Origin: Anodontia alba
Lineage: Eukaryota > Mollusca > Bivalvia > Lucinida > Lucinidae
NCBI GenBank assembly: GCA_964016985.1
Contig: OZ024827.1
Location: 56,050,137 to 56,114,136 of the forward strand
DNA: 64,000 bases
Reading direction: 5' to 3'
The notes under the pieces were generated by a model. The model was not told the DNA's origin and did no database searches. It worked only from the letters and a program-made list of their open reading frames with translations. This document shows, piece after piece, positions 12,257 to 23,959 of this stretch. The position numbers were made by a program, and so were the translations under genes. How positions within the stretch are numbered: the stretch's first letter is position 1; the number at the start of each line of letters is the position of its first letter.

Positions 12257-14220
12257 AGCTCACCTGAGCACGAAGTGCTCATGGTGAGCTATTGTGGTCA
12301 GTCAATGTCCATCTTGCGTCGTGTGTCGTCCGTCGTGCGGCATCAGCAATTGTTTTAAAAGCCTATTCCTCCTACACCCCTGGGCCAGTTGATTCGGTAA
12401 CTTGGTAGGAAGCATCGGGGTGACTTGTAGAACAAAAATAGCTAAAATCGGAAATCCAAGATGGCTGCCATCTTGAAAATCTATTTATCGCTTCTTCTCC
12501 TGAACAGAAAGGCCAATCGACTCCAAACTTGGTAGGAAGCAAAAATAGCTAAAATCGTGCTGATCGGAAATCCAAGATGGCTGCCATGGTGGCCATCTTG
12601 AAAATCTATTTTTCGCTTCTTCTTCTGAACAGAAAGGGCAATTGACTCCAAAGTTAGTAGGAAGCATCGGGGTGACTAATAGATGTAAAATAGCTAAAAT
12701 CGTTCCGATCAGAAATCCAAGATGGCTGCCAACTCTACCAAGATGGCTGCCAAAAATCTATTTTTCGCTTTTTCTCCTGAACCAAAAGGCCAGTTGGCTT
12801 GAAACTTGATAGGAAGCATCGGGGAAACTTGTAGATCAAAAATAGCTAAAATCATGCCGATCAGAAATCCTGTTTTTCGCTTCTTCTCCTGAACCAAAAA
12901 GCCAATTGACTCCAAAGTTGGTGAGAAGCATCGGGGTGATTTGTAGATCAAAAATAGTTAAAATCTTGCCGATCAGAAATCCAGGAAGGCCCCCATGGCA
13001 GCCAGCTTGAAAATCTATTTTTCGCTTCTTTTCCTGAACCGAAAGGCCAATTGATTCCAAAATTGATAGGAAGCATTAGGGTGACTAATAGATGAAAAAT
13101 GGCTAAAATCATTCCGATCGGAAATCCAAGGTGGCCGCCATGGTGGCCATCTTGAAAATCTGTTTTTTCTTCTTCTCCTGAACCAAAAGGCCAATTGGCT
13201 CGAAACTTGATAGGAAGCATCGGGGTAACTTGTAGATCAACAATAGCTAAAATCATTTCGATCGAATATCCAAGATGGCCACCACGGCGGCCATCTTGAA
13301 AATCTGTTTTTCGCTTCTTCTCATGAACCAAAAGGCCAATTGGCTCGAAACTTAATAGGAAGCATCGAGGTGACTTGTAGATCAGCAATAGCTAAAATCG
13401 TTCCGATTGGAAATCCAAGATGGCTGCCATGGCGGCCATCTTGAAAATCTGTTTTTCGCTTCTTCTCCTGAACCAAAAAGCCAGTTGGCTCGAAACTTGA
13501 TAGGAATCATCGGGGTGACTTGTAGATCAGCAATAGCTAAAATCGTTCTGATTGGAAATCCAAGATGGCCACCATGGTGGCCATCTTGAAAATCTGTTTT
13601 TTGCTTCTTCTCCTGAAGTGAACAAAAATAGCTAAAATAGTTCTAATCAGAAATCCAAGATGGCCACCTTGGTGGCCATCTTGAATATCTATTTTCCGCT
13701 TCTTCTCCTGAACCAAAAGGCCAGTTGACTCCAAACTTGGTTAGAAGCATTGGGGTGACTTACATACATGCCATAAGCTGTGAACTAAAATCTGTGAGAT
13801 AAGGCAAAATTTTAAGGGAGATTTGACAAAATTCTGTGAGATTTTCTTAAACATTATTTTGGAGCACCCCCAATATAGTCTAAAATCTTTTTTTTTTCAT
13901 ATAAGAAACTTATGAAAACCACTACACTGTGTGATTTATGTTAATTTCTTCATAAAATCTGTTGTAAAATGGTCTGAAAATTCTGTGAGATTTGAATTTT
14001 TTACGGGAATCGCCTTCCAGATGGGCCAAATTCTGTGAGATTTTCTCTCTATATGGACTTTTAGATAAAAAACAGCTAAAATCATTCCGATCAGAAATCC
14101 AAGATGGCTGCCATGGTGGCCATCTTGAAAATCTAGTTTTTGCTTCTTCTCCTGAACGAAAGGCCATTTGATTTGAAACATGGTAGGAATCATCGGGGTG
14201 ACTTGTAGATCAAAAAGACT
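12257..14220 (+). mobile_element. Array-type element head and ~145 bp monomer array
   Basis: The head AGCTCACCTGAGCACGAAGTGC pairs with GCTCATGGTGAGCT and is followed by a GTCGTCCGTCGTGCGG tract. About a dozen monomers follow with CGCTTCTTCTCCTGAACC, GGAAGCATCGGGGTGACTTG and CCAAGATGGCNGCCATGG words. A 300 base insertion interrupts the array at 13761-14060. The long minus-strand frames (for example 12948-13388) are repeat shadows. Confidence 0.7.
13761..14060. other. ~300 bp insertion in the 145 bp monomer array
   Basis: The array stops at GGGGTGACTT and resumes with TTAGATAAAAAACAGC, leaving about 300 unrelated bases. The insert repeats TTCTGTGAGATTT about four times. GACTT occurs at both edges and could be a 5 bp target duplication. 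No open frame and no recognised family. Confidence 0.45.
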
Positions 14221-15180
14221 TTTGAACTTAGCCATTTTGGTGCTTAAGTATTACGGTCAATGCATGTTTAAGGGAAAGCATATAGTGTTTTACAAAAACA
14301 TTTTCTAGTTTATGTGATTTATGTTAATGGTATACCCTTATTATAGGTATGATTTGCTTGCCCTCCCATGTTAATGAGCTGTCAGTGTTATTCATTTGTA
14401 TATTTGTATACTGTACACTGCAGTTCCTGTAGTATTTTTTTATACATTAAACTCGGCAAGAATGACAAATCATACCTTACTATGGTGTCGACAGTAGTTA
14501 TGATTTTTATATTTCAATAAATTATTGAAACATCCTTTTAGTTAAGTTTTGTATAAATTCCTACTTCATAGTTCCAGCTAGGATGGGTTTATACCCTTAC
14601 AAGAAACACCCACCACCATTTCAAGGTTCTGGTATCATAGAAAATCATGTTCTGCTTAAGCCGGTGCTAGGGGTCAGGGCATATGCTTCCCACTACACTG
14701 CCATGCTGTTATTTAAAGAGCCCCACTGAAACCCAAGACTCCAATTTGTGTTCTTTGTTTCCAAGGGTAATGGAGAGGATGCATTGCAGGTTATAAGGAA
14801 AAGTCATATTTTATGACATGGCCTGTATGTATGAAATATTTAACATTGATTTTTAAAAGCAGAATACAAATTAACCTTTACCACTCTATTGGCTAATTCA
14901 GCGGATGACAAATTAGTGATTTTTTTCTTATTTGTCACAAGAAACAGGATTTGACATTTCTGGCAAATTTTCTCCGTTGGAGAAATGTCAAATCCTAGTC
15001 TCTGGGAAAAATATTTCAAAATGTCTTCTGAAAAATTTACCCAAAGTACTAGGCATTAAATAAAGACAGTCCACTGTGTTGATAAGTTACTGTGGCAATA
15101 TTGGAAAAATGTTGTATGTTATCTGCAATGGGTGAGTGAATTATGGCCCATGGGCCTCTTACTTAATCCATAGTGAATTC
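14221..15180. other. AT-rich stretch without recognised gene
   Basis: No domain-bearing frame. A tail-like word set (GGGTGAGTGAATTATGGCCC, GGGCCTCTTA) at 15128-15162 suggests a diverged right end of an array element. A short inverted repeat around GAAATGTCAAATCC / GGATTTGACATTTC lies at 14948-14996. Confidence 0.45.
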
Positions 15181-15527
15181 TTTGTTTCCAAAGGCAATCT
15201 TTTTGACATTTATTATATTTCCCTGTCCCTGTGCTGTTTACATGTATAAAATTATGATATTGTTAAACAACTCTTCAGAAACCACTTAGCCAATTTCCAC
15301 CAAATTTCACATTGATCCTTCTGATGACATGTGATTGAGAGTTTGTTCAAATCATCATACTCCATTGACTGTCCTGCCCATATATTCTTCTTCAAAACTA
15401 AGAACTGCTCAAATGATGATCCTTTCATTATTTGCAATGATAGGATTGGAAAAATGTTGCATAACATCTGCATATCTGCAGTGGCTATATCACTCAGGTG
15501 AGCGAGCCATGGCCCATGGGACTCTTG
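15181..15527 (+). mobile_element. Array-type element, right arm only
   Basis: Conserved right arm: CCCTGTGCTGTTTACATGTA, CAGAAACCACTTAGCCAATT, GATGATCCTTTCATTA, ending CACTCAGGTGAGCGAGCC, a GGCCCATGGG near-palindrome and CTTG. It matches the arms ending at 3989, 10457 and 20004. The 106-residue minus frame across it is not a gene. Confidence 0.65.
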
Positions 15528-15715
15528 TTTTCTTTTTATTTGGATTTTACTGCCCTTGTAAGAACATTTCACTTATATCGAGCTGATCATTCATCAAAGA
15601 TGGGCGAAAACTGGAGAACCTGGGGAAAAACCACCTGACCATCCGTAAGCAGAACTTGACTTTCCCATATGTGACCCAAGAGAGGCTATCCTCTAGGCTA
15701 TGGGGGCCCGCTCCC

Positions 15716-16582
15716 TATATATCTACACTGTATATAGAAGACTTTAAAAGTCTTTTTGCCAGAAACCACTGGATTGATTTCAGTATAACTTGGCAGAAAT
15801 GTTCCTTTGGTGACCCTCTACCAAGATTGTTCAAGCCATTGAGATTCGTCAAAAAACATGGTCCCCAGGGTCAGGGGCTTATTTTCCCTATATATCTAGA
15901 AAGCTTGAAAAATTTTCTTGTCAAAAACCACTGGACTAATTTCAGTTTTACTTGGCAGAAATGTTCCTTTGATGACCTGCTACCAAGATTGTTCAAGCCA
16001 TCATGATTTGTCAAAAACATGGCCGCCAGGGGCGGGGCTTATTTTCCCTATATATCTATATAGAAAACTTTAGAAAATCTTATTGTCAGAAACCACTGGA
16101 ACGATTTCTATATGATTCATCAGAAATGTTCCTGTGGTGACCCTGTACCAAGATTGTTCAAGCCCCCATCATGAATTGTTAAAAAAAAATGGCCACCAGG
16201 GGTGGGGCTTATTTTCCCGATATATCTATATAGAAAATTTTAAAACTCTTCTTGTCAGAAACCACTGGACCAGTTTGAATATTTGGTGATCCTCTACCAA
16301 GATTGTTTAAGCCATCATGATGAGTCAAACAACATGGCTTCCATTGGGCAGGGCTTATTTTCCCTATATATCTTTATAGAAATTTTGAAGATCAGATTTA
16401 AAAACATGAGACACTGCTTGCCATATCAGCAATGCTACTCCATGTTATAGGACCATCACGTCACTCTTGAACATCAAATTTATACAAAAATCTTAAGGCA
16501 GTGAACTTGGGTGAAACTTCAATAGTAAGTATGCAAATCTGTTTGCTCAGGTGAGCGATATAGGACTATCATGGTCCTCTTG
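15716..16582 (+). mobile_element. Array of ~168 bp monomers with short right arm
   Basis: About four monomers of the TTTTCCCTATATATC family are followed by a short right arm from about 16380. The tail is GCTCAGGTGAGCGATATAGG, then the hairpin AGGACTATCATGGTCCT, then CTTG at 16579-16582. The same tail closes the element ending at 56522. Sequence at 15528-15715 to its left is unassigned. Confidence 0.65.
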
Positions 16583-17068
16583 TTTGTTCCATAATAATTA
16601 TCAATGTTCATTGCAGACCATACAACACAATGGTCAGATAATTCAGAGGCATTAAATTAAAAAAAATCGAAAGTATGCAGTAAATCTTCAGAGATTAGTA
16701 TATAATCAGCGAAACTGCTTCCTCCAGGACCATAGAAAGTTTTATATCCCATAGAGTCACCAATAAGTCTACCATTTACTATATAAAGTTTAGTTCAATA
16801 CAAAATCCAATGTTTTGACCTTGTTCATTATTATTTCATCTACATTATTACATATGGGAAGAATGATGTCTTCCAAATAATTAGTAAATTCATTGTCAAC
16901 TCGGGTAATATGATCAAATTCAACAAATTTGTTAAGTGTACCTGATCTAGCATTGAAATCACCCATCAAAATTATTTTTCCTTTCAGAGAAAATTCATGA
17001 ATATTTTCTTTTAAATTGATAAATTCATCATTCACTGGACATGTAGCCTTGACCCTAGGCTGGATATA

Positions 17069-17684
17069 CGAGGGTCCTGCAAAAAGTTTTGTCACTGGGT
17101 TCGGAATACTTCAGTGCTACGTTTTATCAAACATATTTTTATTACAAACCTTCAAAGTATTCCCCCTTTACTGAAACACATTTTTGTAACCTTTTTACCC
17201 AGTCGTGAAAAGCAGATAAATAGTCTTCTTTTGGTATCTGTTGGAGACACTGATAAATAGCGCTGCCAAGAGAACTTCTTGATGTATACTTATTTCCAGA
17301 AAGCATTTTCTTAAGCCTTGGAAATAAAAAGAAGTCACAGGTTAGGTGAATAAGGTGGATGCTTTAAAACTTTCACCTTTTCATAAGCCAAAAACGACTT
17401 AACAACATCACACTTATGAGAGGAGGCATTGTCATATAAAAGGTGGACTCCTGACCATCTTTTGCTTGGTCCATGTTCCAATGTAACAAGTAAATTGGTC
17501 AGTGTATATGACTGCATCTATTTCAATTTAAAATAACTCGGTCAGTTGGAAAGCAATTTGAACGAAATAAACGGGTATCTTTAGCTATTCAACACACAAT
17601 TCAAGTGCAGTGAAGCATTTTAAAATATACCTGGGATAGAACTTAGGAAGCCTATTAGTGACAGAACTTTTTGCAGGACTCTCG
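17069..17684 (-). mobile_element. Mariner-like element, internally deleted (616 bp)
   Basis: The ends are inverted repeats: CGAGGGTCCTGCAAAAAG at the left, and the complement of CTTTTTGCAGGACTCTCG at the right, with about 28 positions of similarity. TA flanks both sides (17067-17068 and 17685-17686), the standard Tc1/mariner target duplication. The length is about half that of a full mariner, and only the C-terminal transposase part remains. Confidence 0.85.
17110..17517 (-). pseudogene. Mariner transposase C-terminal remnant
   Basis: The frame at 17335-17517 reads LLYDNASSHKCDVVKSFL and then LKHPPYSPNL, the second and third catalytic blocks of mariner transposases (YDNASSH, and the PPYSPNL block before the last Asp). 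The reading then shifts through sequence matching CDFFLFPRLKK-type ends. The N-terminal DNA-binding domain and first catalytic Asp are missing. The protein would cut and paste DNA at TA sites if whole. Confidence 0.75.
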
Positions 17685-17864
17685 TACAGTGTGCATATGA
17701 ATATGTCTGACTGAAGATTGAAAGCATGTTTATTTTCATCGAATAGATTGAAAGCATGTTTATTTAACTTCATAGAATAAAATAGTTTATTCATACATTT
17801 AAGGACTCTTTCAAGCATACAATCAGCAACATTCATGAAGACATATTGATTAATATGATTTATT

Positions 17865-20004
17865 AGCTCACCTGAGCGCAAAGTGTTCATGGTGAGCTAT
17901 TGTGGTCTGTCAATGTCAGTCGCCGTCGTGCGTCGTCCGTTGTACGTCGTGCCGCGTCAACAATTGCTTTAAAAGCCTACTCCTCCTACACCCCTGGGCC
18001 AATTGACTTGTTACTTGGTAGGAATCATCGGGGTGACTTGTAGATCAAAAATAGCTAAAATCGTTCCGATCGGAAATCCAAGATGGCCTACATGGCAGCC
18101 ATCTTGAAAATCTATTTTTTGCTTCTTCTCCTGAACTGAAAGGCAAATTGACTCCAAACTTGCTAGAAAGCATTGGGGTGACTTGTAGATCAAAAATAGC
18201 TAAAATCGTGCTGATTGGAAATCCAAGATGGCCGCCATGGCGGCCATCTTGAAAATCTATTTTTCGCTTCTTCTCCTGAAATGAAAGGCCAATTGACTCC
18301 CAAACTTGCAAGGAAGCATGGGGGTGACTTGTAGATAAAAAATAGCTAACATCGTGCCGATCGGAAATCCAAGATGGCCGCCATGGCAGCCATCTTGAAA
18401 ATCTATTTTTCACTTCTTCTCCTAAACCCAAAAGCCAATTGACTCCAAACATTGTAGGAAGCATCGGGGTGACTTGTAGATCAAAAATAGCTAAAATCAT
18501 GCTGATCGTAAATCCAAGGTGGCCGCCATCAAGGTGGCCACCATGGCGGCCATCTTGAAAATCTATTTTTTGCTTCTTCTCCTAACCCCAAATACGAATT
18601 GACTCGAAATTTGGTAGTAAGCATCGGGGTGACTTATAGATCAAAAGTCGCTAAAATCATTCCAATCGGAAATCCAAAATGGCCACCATGGCCACCATCT
18701 TGAAAATCTATTTTTCACTTCTTCTCCTGAGCCGAAAGGCCAATTGACTCCAAACTTGGTAGGAAGTATCAGGGTGACTTGTAGATCAAAAATAGCTAAA
18801 ACCATGCTGATCGGAAATCCAAGATGGCCATCTTGAAAATCTTTTTTTCGCTTCTTCTCCTAAACCCAAAAGCCAATTGACTTGAAACTTGGTAGGAAGC
18901 ATCGGGGTGACTTATAGATTAAAAATGGCTAAAATCATTCTGATTGGAAATCCAAGATGGCCGCCATGGCAGCCATTTTGAAAATCTATTTTTCACTTCT
19001 TCTCCTGAACCGAAAGGCTTATTGGCTTTAAACTAGGTAGGAAGCATCAGGGTGACCTGTAGATCAAAAATAGATAAAATCATCCCTATCAGAAATCCAA
19101 GATGGCCACCATGACAGCCATCTTTAAAATCTAATTTTCGCTTCTTCTCCTGAACTGAAAGGCCATTTGATTCGAAACTTGGTAGGAAGCATTGGGGTGA
19201 CTTGTAGATCTAAAATAGCTTAAATTGTTTTGATCGGAAATCCAAGATGGCTGTCATGGCGGCCATCTTGAAACTATTTTTTTTCACTTATTTTCCTGAA
19301 CCAAAGGGCCAGTTGATTTGAAAATTGGTAGGAAGCATCGGGATGACTTGTTGATATAAAAATAGTTAAAATCATTCCTATCGAAAATCCAAGATGGCGG
19401 CCATCTTGAAAATCTATTTTTCTTTTCTTCTTCTGAACTGAAAGGCCATTTGACTCGAAACTTGGTAGGAAGCATCGGGGTGACTTGTAAATAAAAAATA
19501 GCTAAAATCGTTGCGATAGGAAATCTCAAATTGCAGCTATGGTGGCCATCTTGAAAATCTGTTTTGAACTTTTTCTCCTGAACCGAAAGGGCAATTGACT
19601 TAAAGTTCATTGGAAGTATCGAGGTGACTTGTAGATCAACAGTAGCTAAAATCATTCTGATTGGAAATCCAAGATGGCTACCATCTTGTTTATGTTTATT
19701 ATATTTCCCTGCCATTGTGCTGTTTACATGTATAAAATCATGATTCTTCAGAAACCACTTAGGCAATTGCAACCAAATTTCACATTGGTCCTACTGTTGA
19801 AATGTGATTGAGAGTTTGTTCAAATGATCACGCTCCATTGACTGTCATGCCATATATAATATTCTTCTTCAAAATTAAGAACTAATTAAAGGATGATCTT
19901 TTCATTAGTTGCGATGACAGGATTGGAAAAATGTTACATAACATCTGCATATCTGCACTCGCTATGCCACTCAGGTGAGCGACCCGTGGCCCATGGCCCT
20001 CTTG
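17865..20004 (+). mobile_element. Complete array-type element, ~145 bp monomers
   Basis: The head AGCTCACCTGAGCGCAAAGTG pairs with TTCATGGTGAGCT and leads to a GTCGTGCGTCGTCCGTTG tract. About eleven monomers follow, with palindromic centres; 18225-18250 is a perfect 26-base palindrome made of AAGATGGCCGCCA and its complement. The ~300 base right arm ends CACTCAGGTGAGCGACCC and CTTG. The element replaced the upstream part of the LINE endonuclease at its left edge. The minus frames 18045-18500 and 19284-19772 are repeat shadows. Confidence 0.75.
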
Positions 20005-20737
20005 TTCAGAATAAACAACACATCAAGAACATAAAGTATAAGTTCTTTTAAGTAATCAAACATTTTATATGTGTGTCCAACCCGAATCGCGAAGCGGTTT
20101 GGCGTGCAGATGCACTACTATAGACTGACTATGTGACCAGTGATGTGTGTGACCACAACAGTAAATAACGCCAAGTATTCCAATTGCAGGGGGTTGAATC
20201 AGGCGACTCATGATGTCGGCCTACAAAATTTGTGATCGCTGCCATTTCGAATTTTGTCTCCACTTCGAATTTTATTTCTATCCATTCTCAGTCTCTTTAT
20301 AAGCTAAAGCATGATTCGTTTTGTGCATAAGGTACACTTTGATGTAGAGTTTATGATAACACATAGACTGTACGCTTTTTTCACAAGATAATCTGAAAAA
20401 CTTCGACACAATAATGTGTTTGTTCGACCGGTTTGTAAATCATATAAATTGTTGTTATTTTTATGTTTTTTTTTTTTTCTGCTTTTCATAATGTGTAGAC
20501 TCGCAAAAAAAAGGACCAAAAAGAAACAAAGACAAAAACGCACAAAAGGTCAAAAGTCTTTAGGAAAAATCCTGAAGCAGTAAAATGGATTTCAGGTAGC
20601 GAACGATAGTGTATGTCGTTGTGCCAGTTACTGGCATACACTAGTTTTCGGAAAGCATGGCCCTTGCCCATTGGGGCCTGCAAAATAGATGGGCTGCCTA
20701 AAGCCTCCATGGCAGAGCTGCTAGTAACTAAGCAGGA
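20005..20737. other. Unassigned stretch
   Basis: No recognisable gene. The two minus frames (20304-20543 and 20486-20776) show no domain. The region contains TTGGAGGCAGTGTCTC-type sequence at its end, which starts the duplication described next. Confidence 0.4.
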
Positions 20738-20987
20738 CCCGAATTCATGTGATTGGGTCGGGTAAAAGTACCACAAATTTGGAGGCAGTGTCTCTATATT
20801 ATTGACTTGGACATTTTATAGCAATTCATGCAGTGGATTCAAAAGTCAAGTGTGGTCTGAAGACCCGAATTCATGTGATCGGGTCGGGTAAAAGTACCAC
20901 AAATTTGGAGGCAGTGTCTCTATATTATTGACTTGGACATTATATAGCAATTCATGTAGTGGATTCAAAAGTCAGGTGTGGTCTGAA
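20738..20987. repeat. Tandem duplication, 2 x ~124 bp
   Basis: GACCCGAATTCATGTGAT through to TCARGTGTGGTCTGAA occurs twice back to back, at 20738-20862 and 20862-20987, with very few differences. This suggests a recent local duplication. No coding potential was recognised. Confidence 0.85.
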
Positions 20988-21617
20988 ATCAATTCAGTTA
21001 GTTCTGGCCAACCCACCTATGAAGTATGTGATGATAATTACGATGCACGGATATAGTTAGCACCTATTAAACTCATATTATTTGAAATATTAAGATGACT
21101 ATGATTCATAACTGGCATATTACACATAATGCGAAATGATCTTGGACATAATTTGATTTATACAATAAGCTGGCTGCTTTGTTGTATACAAGAATAACAA
21201 CTCAACCGGTGTTTTCTAGTTACATTTCCTTATTTTATGACAGATGTGTTGCTGTTGTAATTTAAATACAAGACTGACAATTCCGTTTGTCTTACATTTC
21301 CAGTTATCACTCGTTACTTTGTGACAAATTTTGTGTTTAGGCTATAACTTGAATACTCTACAGAATATTTTGACACTTCTTAATAGGATCACAATGCTGT
21401 GTCACAGATGAGAAACACAATTCTACCAGACTATCTTTTTTACATTTTGACAAGTTTTGTGCTTAGGTAGTTATATGTATACTTTTTGAAATATTTGAAT
21501 GATACTAGTTATAGATGTGATATAGGTCAAGATGCTGTGTCTCAAACAAGAATGAAAAGTCTGTCATTATGACTTTCCCAGTTACCGGTATCTCTTTTTA
21601 CTCAGTGACAAATTTTG
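20988..21617. repeat. Array of ~130 bp monomers, left side of the DIRS insertion
   Basis: From about 21110 the words TGACAAATTTTGTGTTTAGG, GGATCACAATGCTGTGT and GACAATTCCG/AGTCTGTC recur in diverged copies. The array is cut at GACAAATTTTG (21617) and its counterpart continues after 33773 with TTTGGAATGTAATTTGAATACAG. It therefore belongs to an element into which the DIRS pair inserted. The left end of that element was not identified. Confidence 0.55.
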
Positions 21618-21791
21618 TTTTAACTGCACAATACATTAGCCTAATGATAATGTGCTATATTCTATTCTGTTCATACCTTCCGCAGAAAAAACGACTGTAC
21701 AGTCCCATACAGTCTTAATCCAGAAGGCCCCTTAGGCAGTCATCTGTGTGACGTCATTCCTCCCGCTCTTTTATCACGTGTCAGTTTCTTT
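21618..21791 (+). repeat. DIRS left inverted terminal repeat (outer)
   Basis: Starts TTTTAACTGCACAATACATT and runs through GTGTGACGTCATTCC to ATCACGTGTCAG. It is the inverse of 33584-33773. It retains a perfect TGACGTCA and CACGTG, and may carry the promoter for the element RNA. Confidence 0.8.
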
Positions 21792-21985
21792 TCTGTGTAC
21801 GAGAAAGTAAACAAGGATTTTTATTCCGGGTGAAAGAAATCTATGTTTTCTTCCTTTTTCTGCAGTCGAAATTCTAATCTTTGTTCTTTCTTATGTTCCT
21901 TTATCATGCCTTTCACTATTCATACTATCTTTCGTTGTAAATCGTTTTTCGATTTCTTATAATTATCCATCACTTGTTCGTTGTA

Positions 21986-23850
21986 ATGAGTTTTTGCGAC
22001 TTTCATGATGATTCTTGGTGGTGAATGTGGTCATATAAAATCGCGTTGGGATAATCATGACAAATGCATAAAATGCTCTTCTTGTTCCAGGGAATCAACC
22101 TGCTTTACGTGTAGCTCCTGGTCAGATAAAACCTGGAAACTTGCCGAAGAAAGAAAAACTTGTGCTTCTAGAAAGTGGGTCATGGCTAAGAAGAAGAAGA
22201 GATCATAGATAGCCATGTTTGATTCATCAGACAAAGAAAATAGTATGGAATCACCACCCCATATGGCCCTGCTGCCTGGGGGAGGACCCATCCAGGTGGC
22301 AACTCCAAGGGTACTTGTACCCAGAGGTGTGTAAGTCCACCGGTCAACCGGCCACCAGTCACTGGCCACTGGTCAGCCGGCCATGGGCCATTAGCCCATG
22401 GACAAGAAGACATCACAGACCAGCCACTGGTCAAATGGGCATTACACAAGAATTTTCAAGTCAGTCAATCACCAGTCACCGGCCATCCAGCCACCGGTCA
22501 TTGGACTTAGAAAATATCAACACAGGGGAAAGTCAATATTCACCGGTCAGTGGTCAACTGGTCATGGGTCATCAGACTTTATATCAACCTACATTTAGTG
22601 AACTCATGCCATGGGCATGGTTCACTAATAATACAGTTAAAAACTCAAAAAGAGTTTTATTACCCCTGGAACCGGACTTTAGTAATATGTCCGATCTCAG
22701 TGTTGTCATCGAACCACCTGACAACAACTGGAGATCGGACAACAGACAAACTTCACAGACTTCCTTCTCAAGACGTAGGAGGGATCAGTCGAGAAGTAAA
22801 CGTAAATCCAAGAAGAGGAGGAGACGTAGATCATCCTCAACATCCTCCTCTTCTAGGTCTACATCTTCAGACTCTTGCAAAAGAAGCAAAAAGTTGAAAA
22901 GATCCAAACATTCTCACAAGAAAAGGAGAAGAAGTTATACGTCTTCTTCTTCTTCTTCATTATCTTATAATCAGTCCCATGATTATGGCAGATACAAAGA
23001 AATAGACATAGTCCACACGCTGCACAGAATCCGAGTATGCTACAGCCTGCAGAAATAACTAATGTCCAGACAATACCACAACCTGAACAGACTTTACAAT
23101 GCTCCAAAAAGGACTGAGGTTCAGACTTTGAAATTGAAACCTGGTCCTTTGATAGGGCAATAAATGAAGTTTCAGGCTTTTGCCACTGGAGTTATGCCCA
23201 AGGCCAACGGTGGAGCATGCTTCGGCAAAGCCTTTATCTGGCATTACTAGTATTGCCACAAATCCAAGCTAGTTGAAAATACTGCCAGATTTCTCCAAAG
23301 TTAACTTGACATGGAGAAATGTGGCAGACATTGGATATGCTCCCAGAATTTAGTATCTTCCCTGACACAGACTAAATTTTATAAGAGCCAGAATCAGTAT
23401 TTCCCAACAGATAACATTCCTCGGTTAGAATAGGAAGCTTCCCTGCTTGATTTATCCAGCAAGGGAAAATGCTCCATTCCAATGAAAAATATTGAATTAT
23501 GGAAAAAAAAAGAGCCCGCAAACTTATAGTGATAAACTCACATGCGGATCTATTTTCTTCTGCTACTTACTTACGTATGCAGCAGCAGACAGTGTCCGTG
23601 CCAGCTCTTTAGAGACTGCTATGTCTACGATCTTAGCTACAGAGATTTTCCAAGCTAGACGTTATGCGGTACTGGCCACGTCTAAGATTTTATTGGACAA
23701 TTCCAACCACGAGTTGCGAAATGCTCCAATAAATTCTAAAACCTTATTTGGTAACAAAATTAAGTTGCCAAGGGCAATTTTGAGGCCCAGCAACAAAGGT
23801 TCTTGGCAACTTCCTCTGTTGCTGCTACCATACAATAACAACAAAAAGTG
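21986..23850 (+). pseudogene. DIRS Gag-like ORF, degraded (outer copy)
   Basis: The likely start is ATG at 21986, as the protein opening MSFCDFHDDSWW recurs in related form near 25866; a stop or frameshift follows at once. The N-terminal block is cysteine rich: CGHIKSRWDNHDKCIKCSSC, then CFTCSSW. Next comes a His/Pro/Gly-rich stretch from CACCGGTCA repeats (22338-22560), then an Arg/Ser-rich region of about 60 residues (for example SRSKRKSKKRRRRRSSSTS) at about 22765-22970. After a frameshift at about 23058 the capsid-like part continues to about 23850 (SSLETAMSTILATEIFQARR). Gag would package the element RNA. Several lesions make it non-functional. Confidence 0.7.
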
Positions 23851-23959
23851 ACTTATCCCGTTCCTCCGGTCTTTAAGACCAAAGCAGCCAGCTAAACCTT
23901 CTAGGCCTCAGCAAACTCAGCCGTACAGGCCTAAAAGTCAGACACAGTCATACTCATCA

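Larger units (their letters stand above)
16585..17864 (-). pseudogene. LINE AP-endonuclease fragment, split by a mariner
   Basis: The minus strand encodes part of an apurinic-type endonuclease of a non-LTR retrotransposon, the enzyme that nicks target DNA to prime reverse transcription. Upstream of the mariner the frame reads DIFICTLY; downstream it continues IQPRVKATCPVND, then GKIILMGDFNARSG with the Asp-Phe-Asn catalytic box. After a frameshift or stop near 16790 come YKTFYGPGGSSFADYIL and SELSDHCVVW, the closing SDH motif. The N-terminal endonuclease half and the RT are missing, the higher-coordinate side being cut by an array element at 17865. CR1/L2-like placement is a guess. Confidence 0.7.

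Noticed and set aside
12948..13388. 146-residue minus-strand frame in the tandem array
   Set aside because: It consists of repeated stop-poor 145 bp monomers; the same peptide pattern recurs at 18045-18500 and 19284-19772 with frameshifts and no start context.
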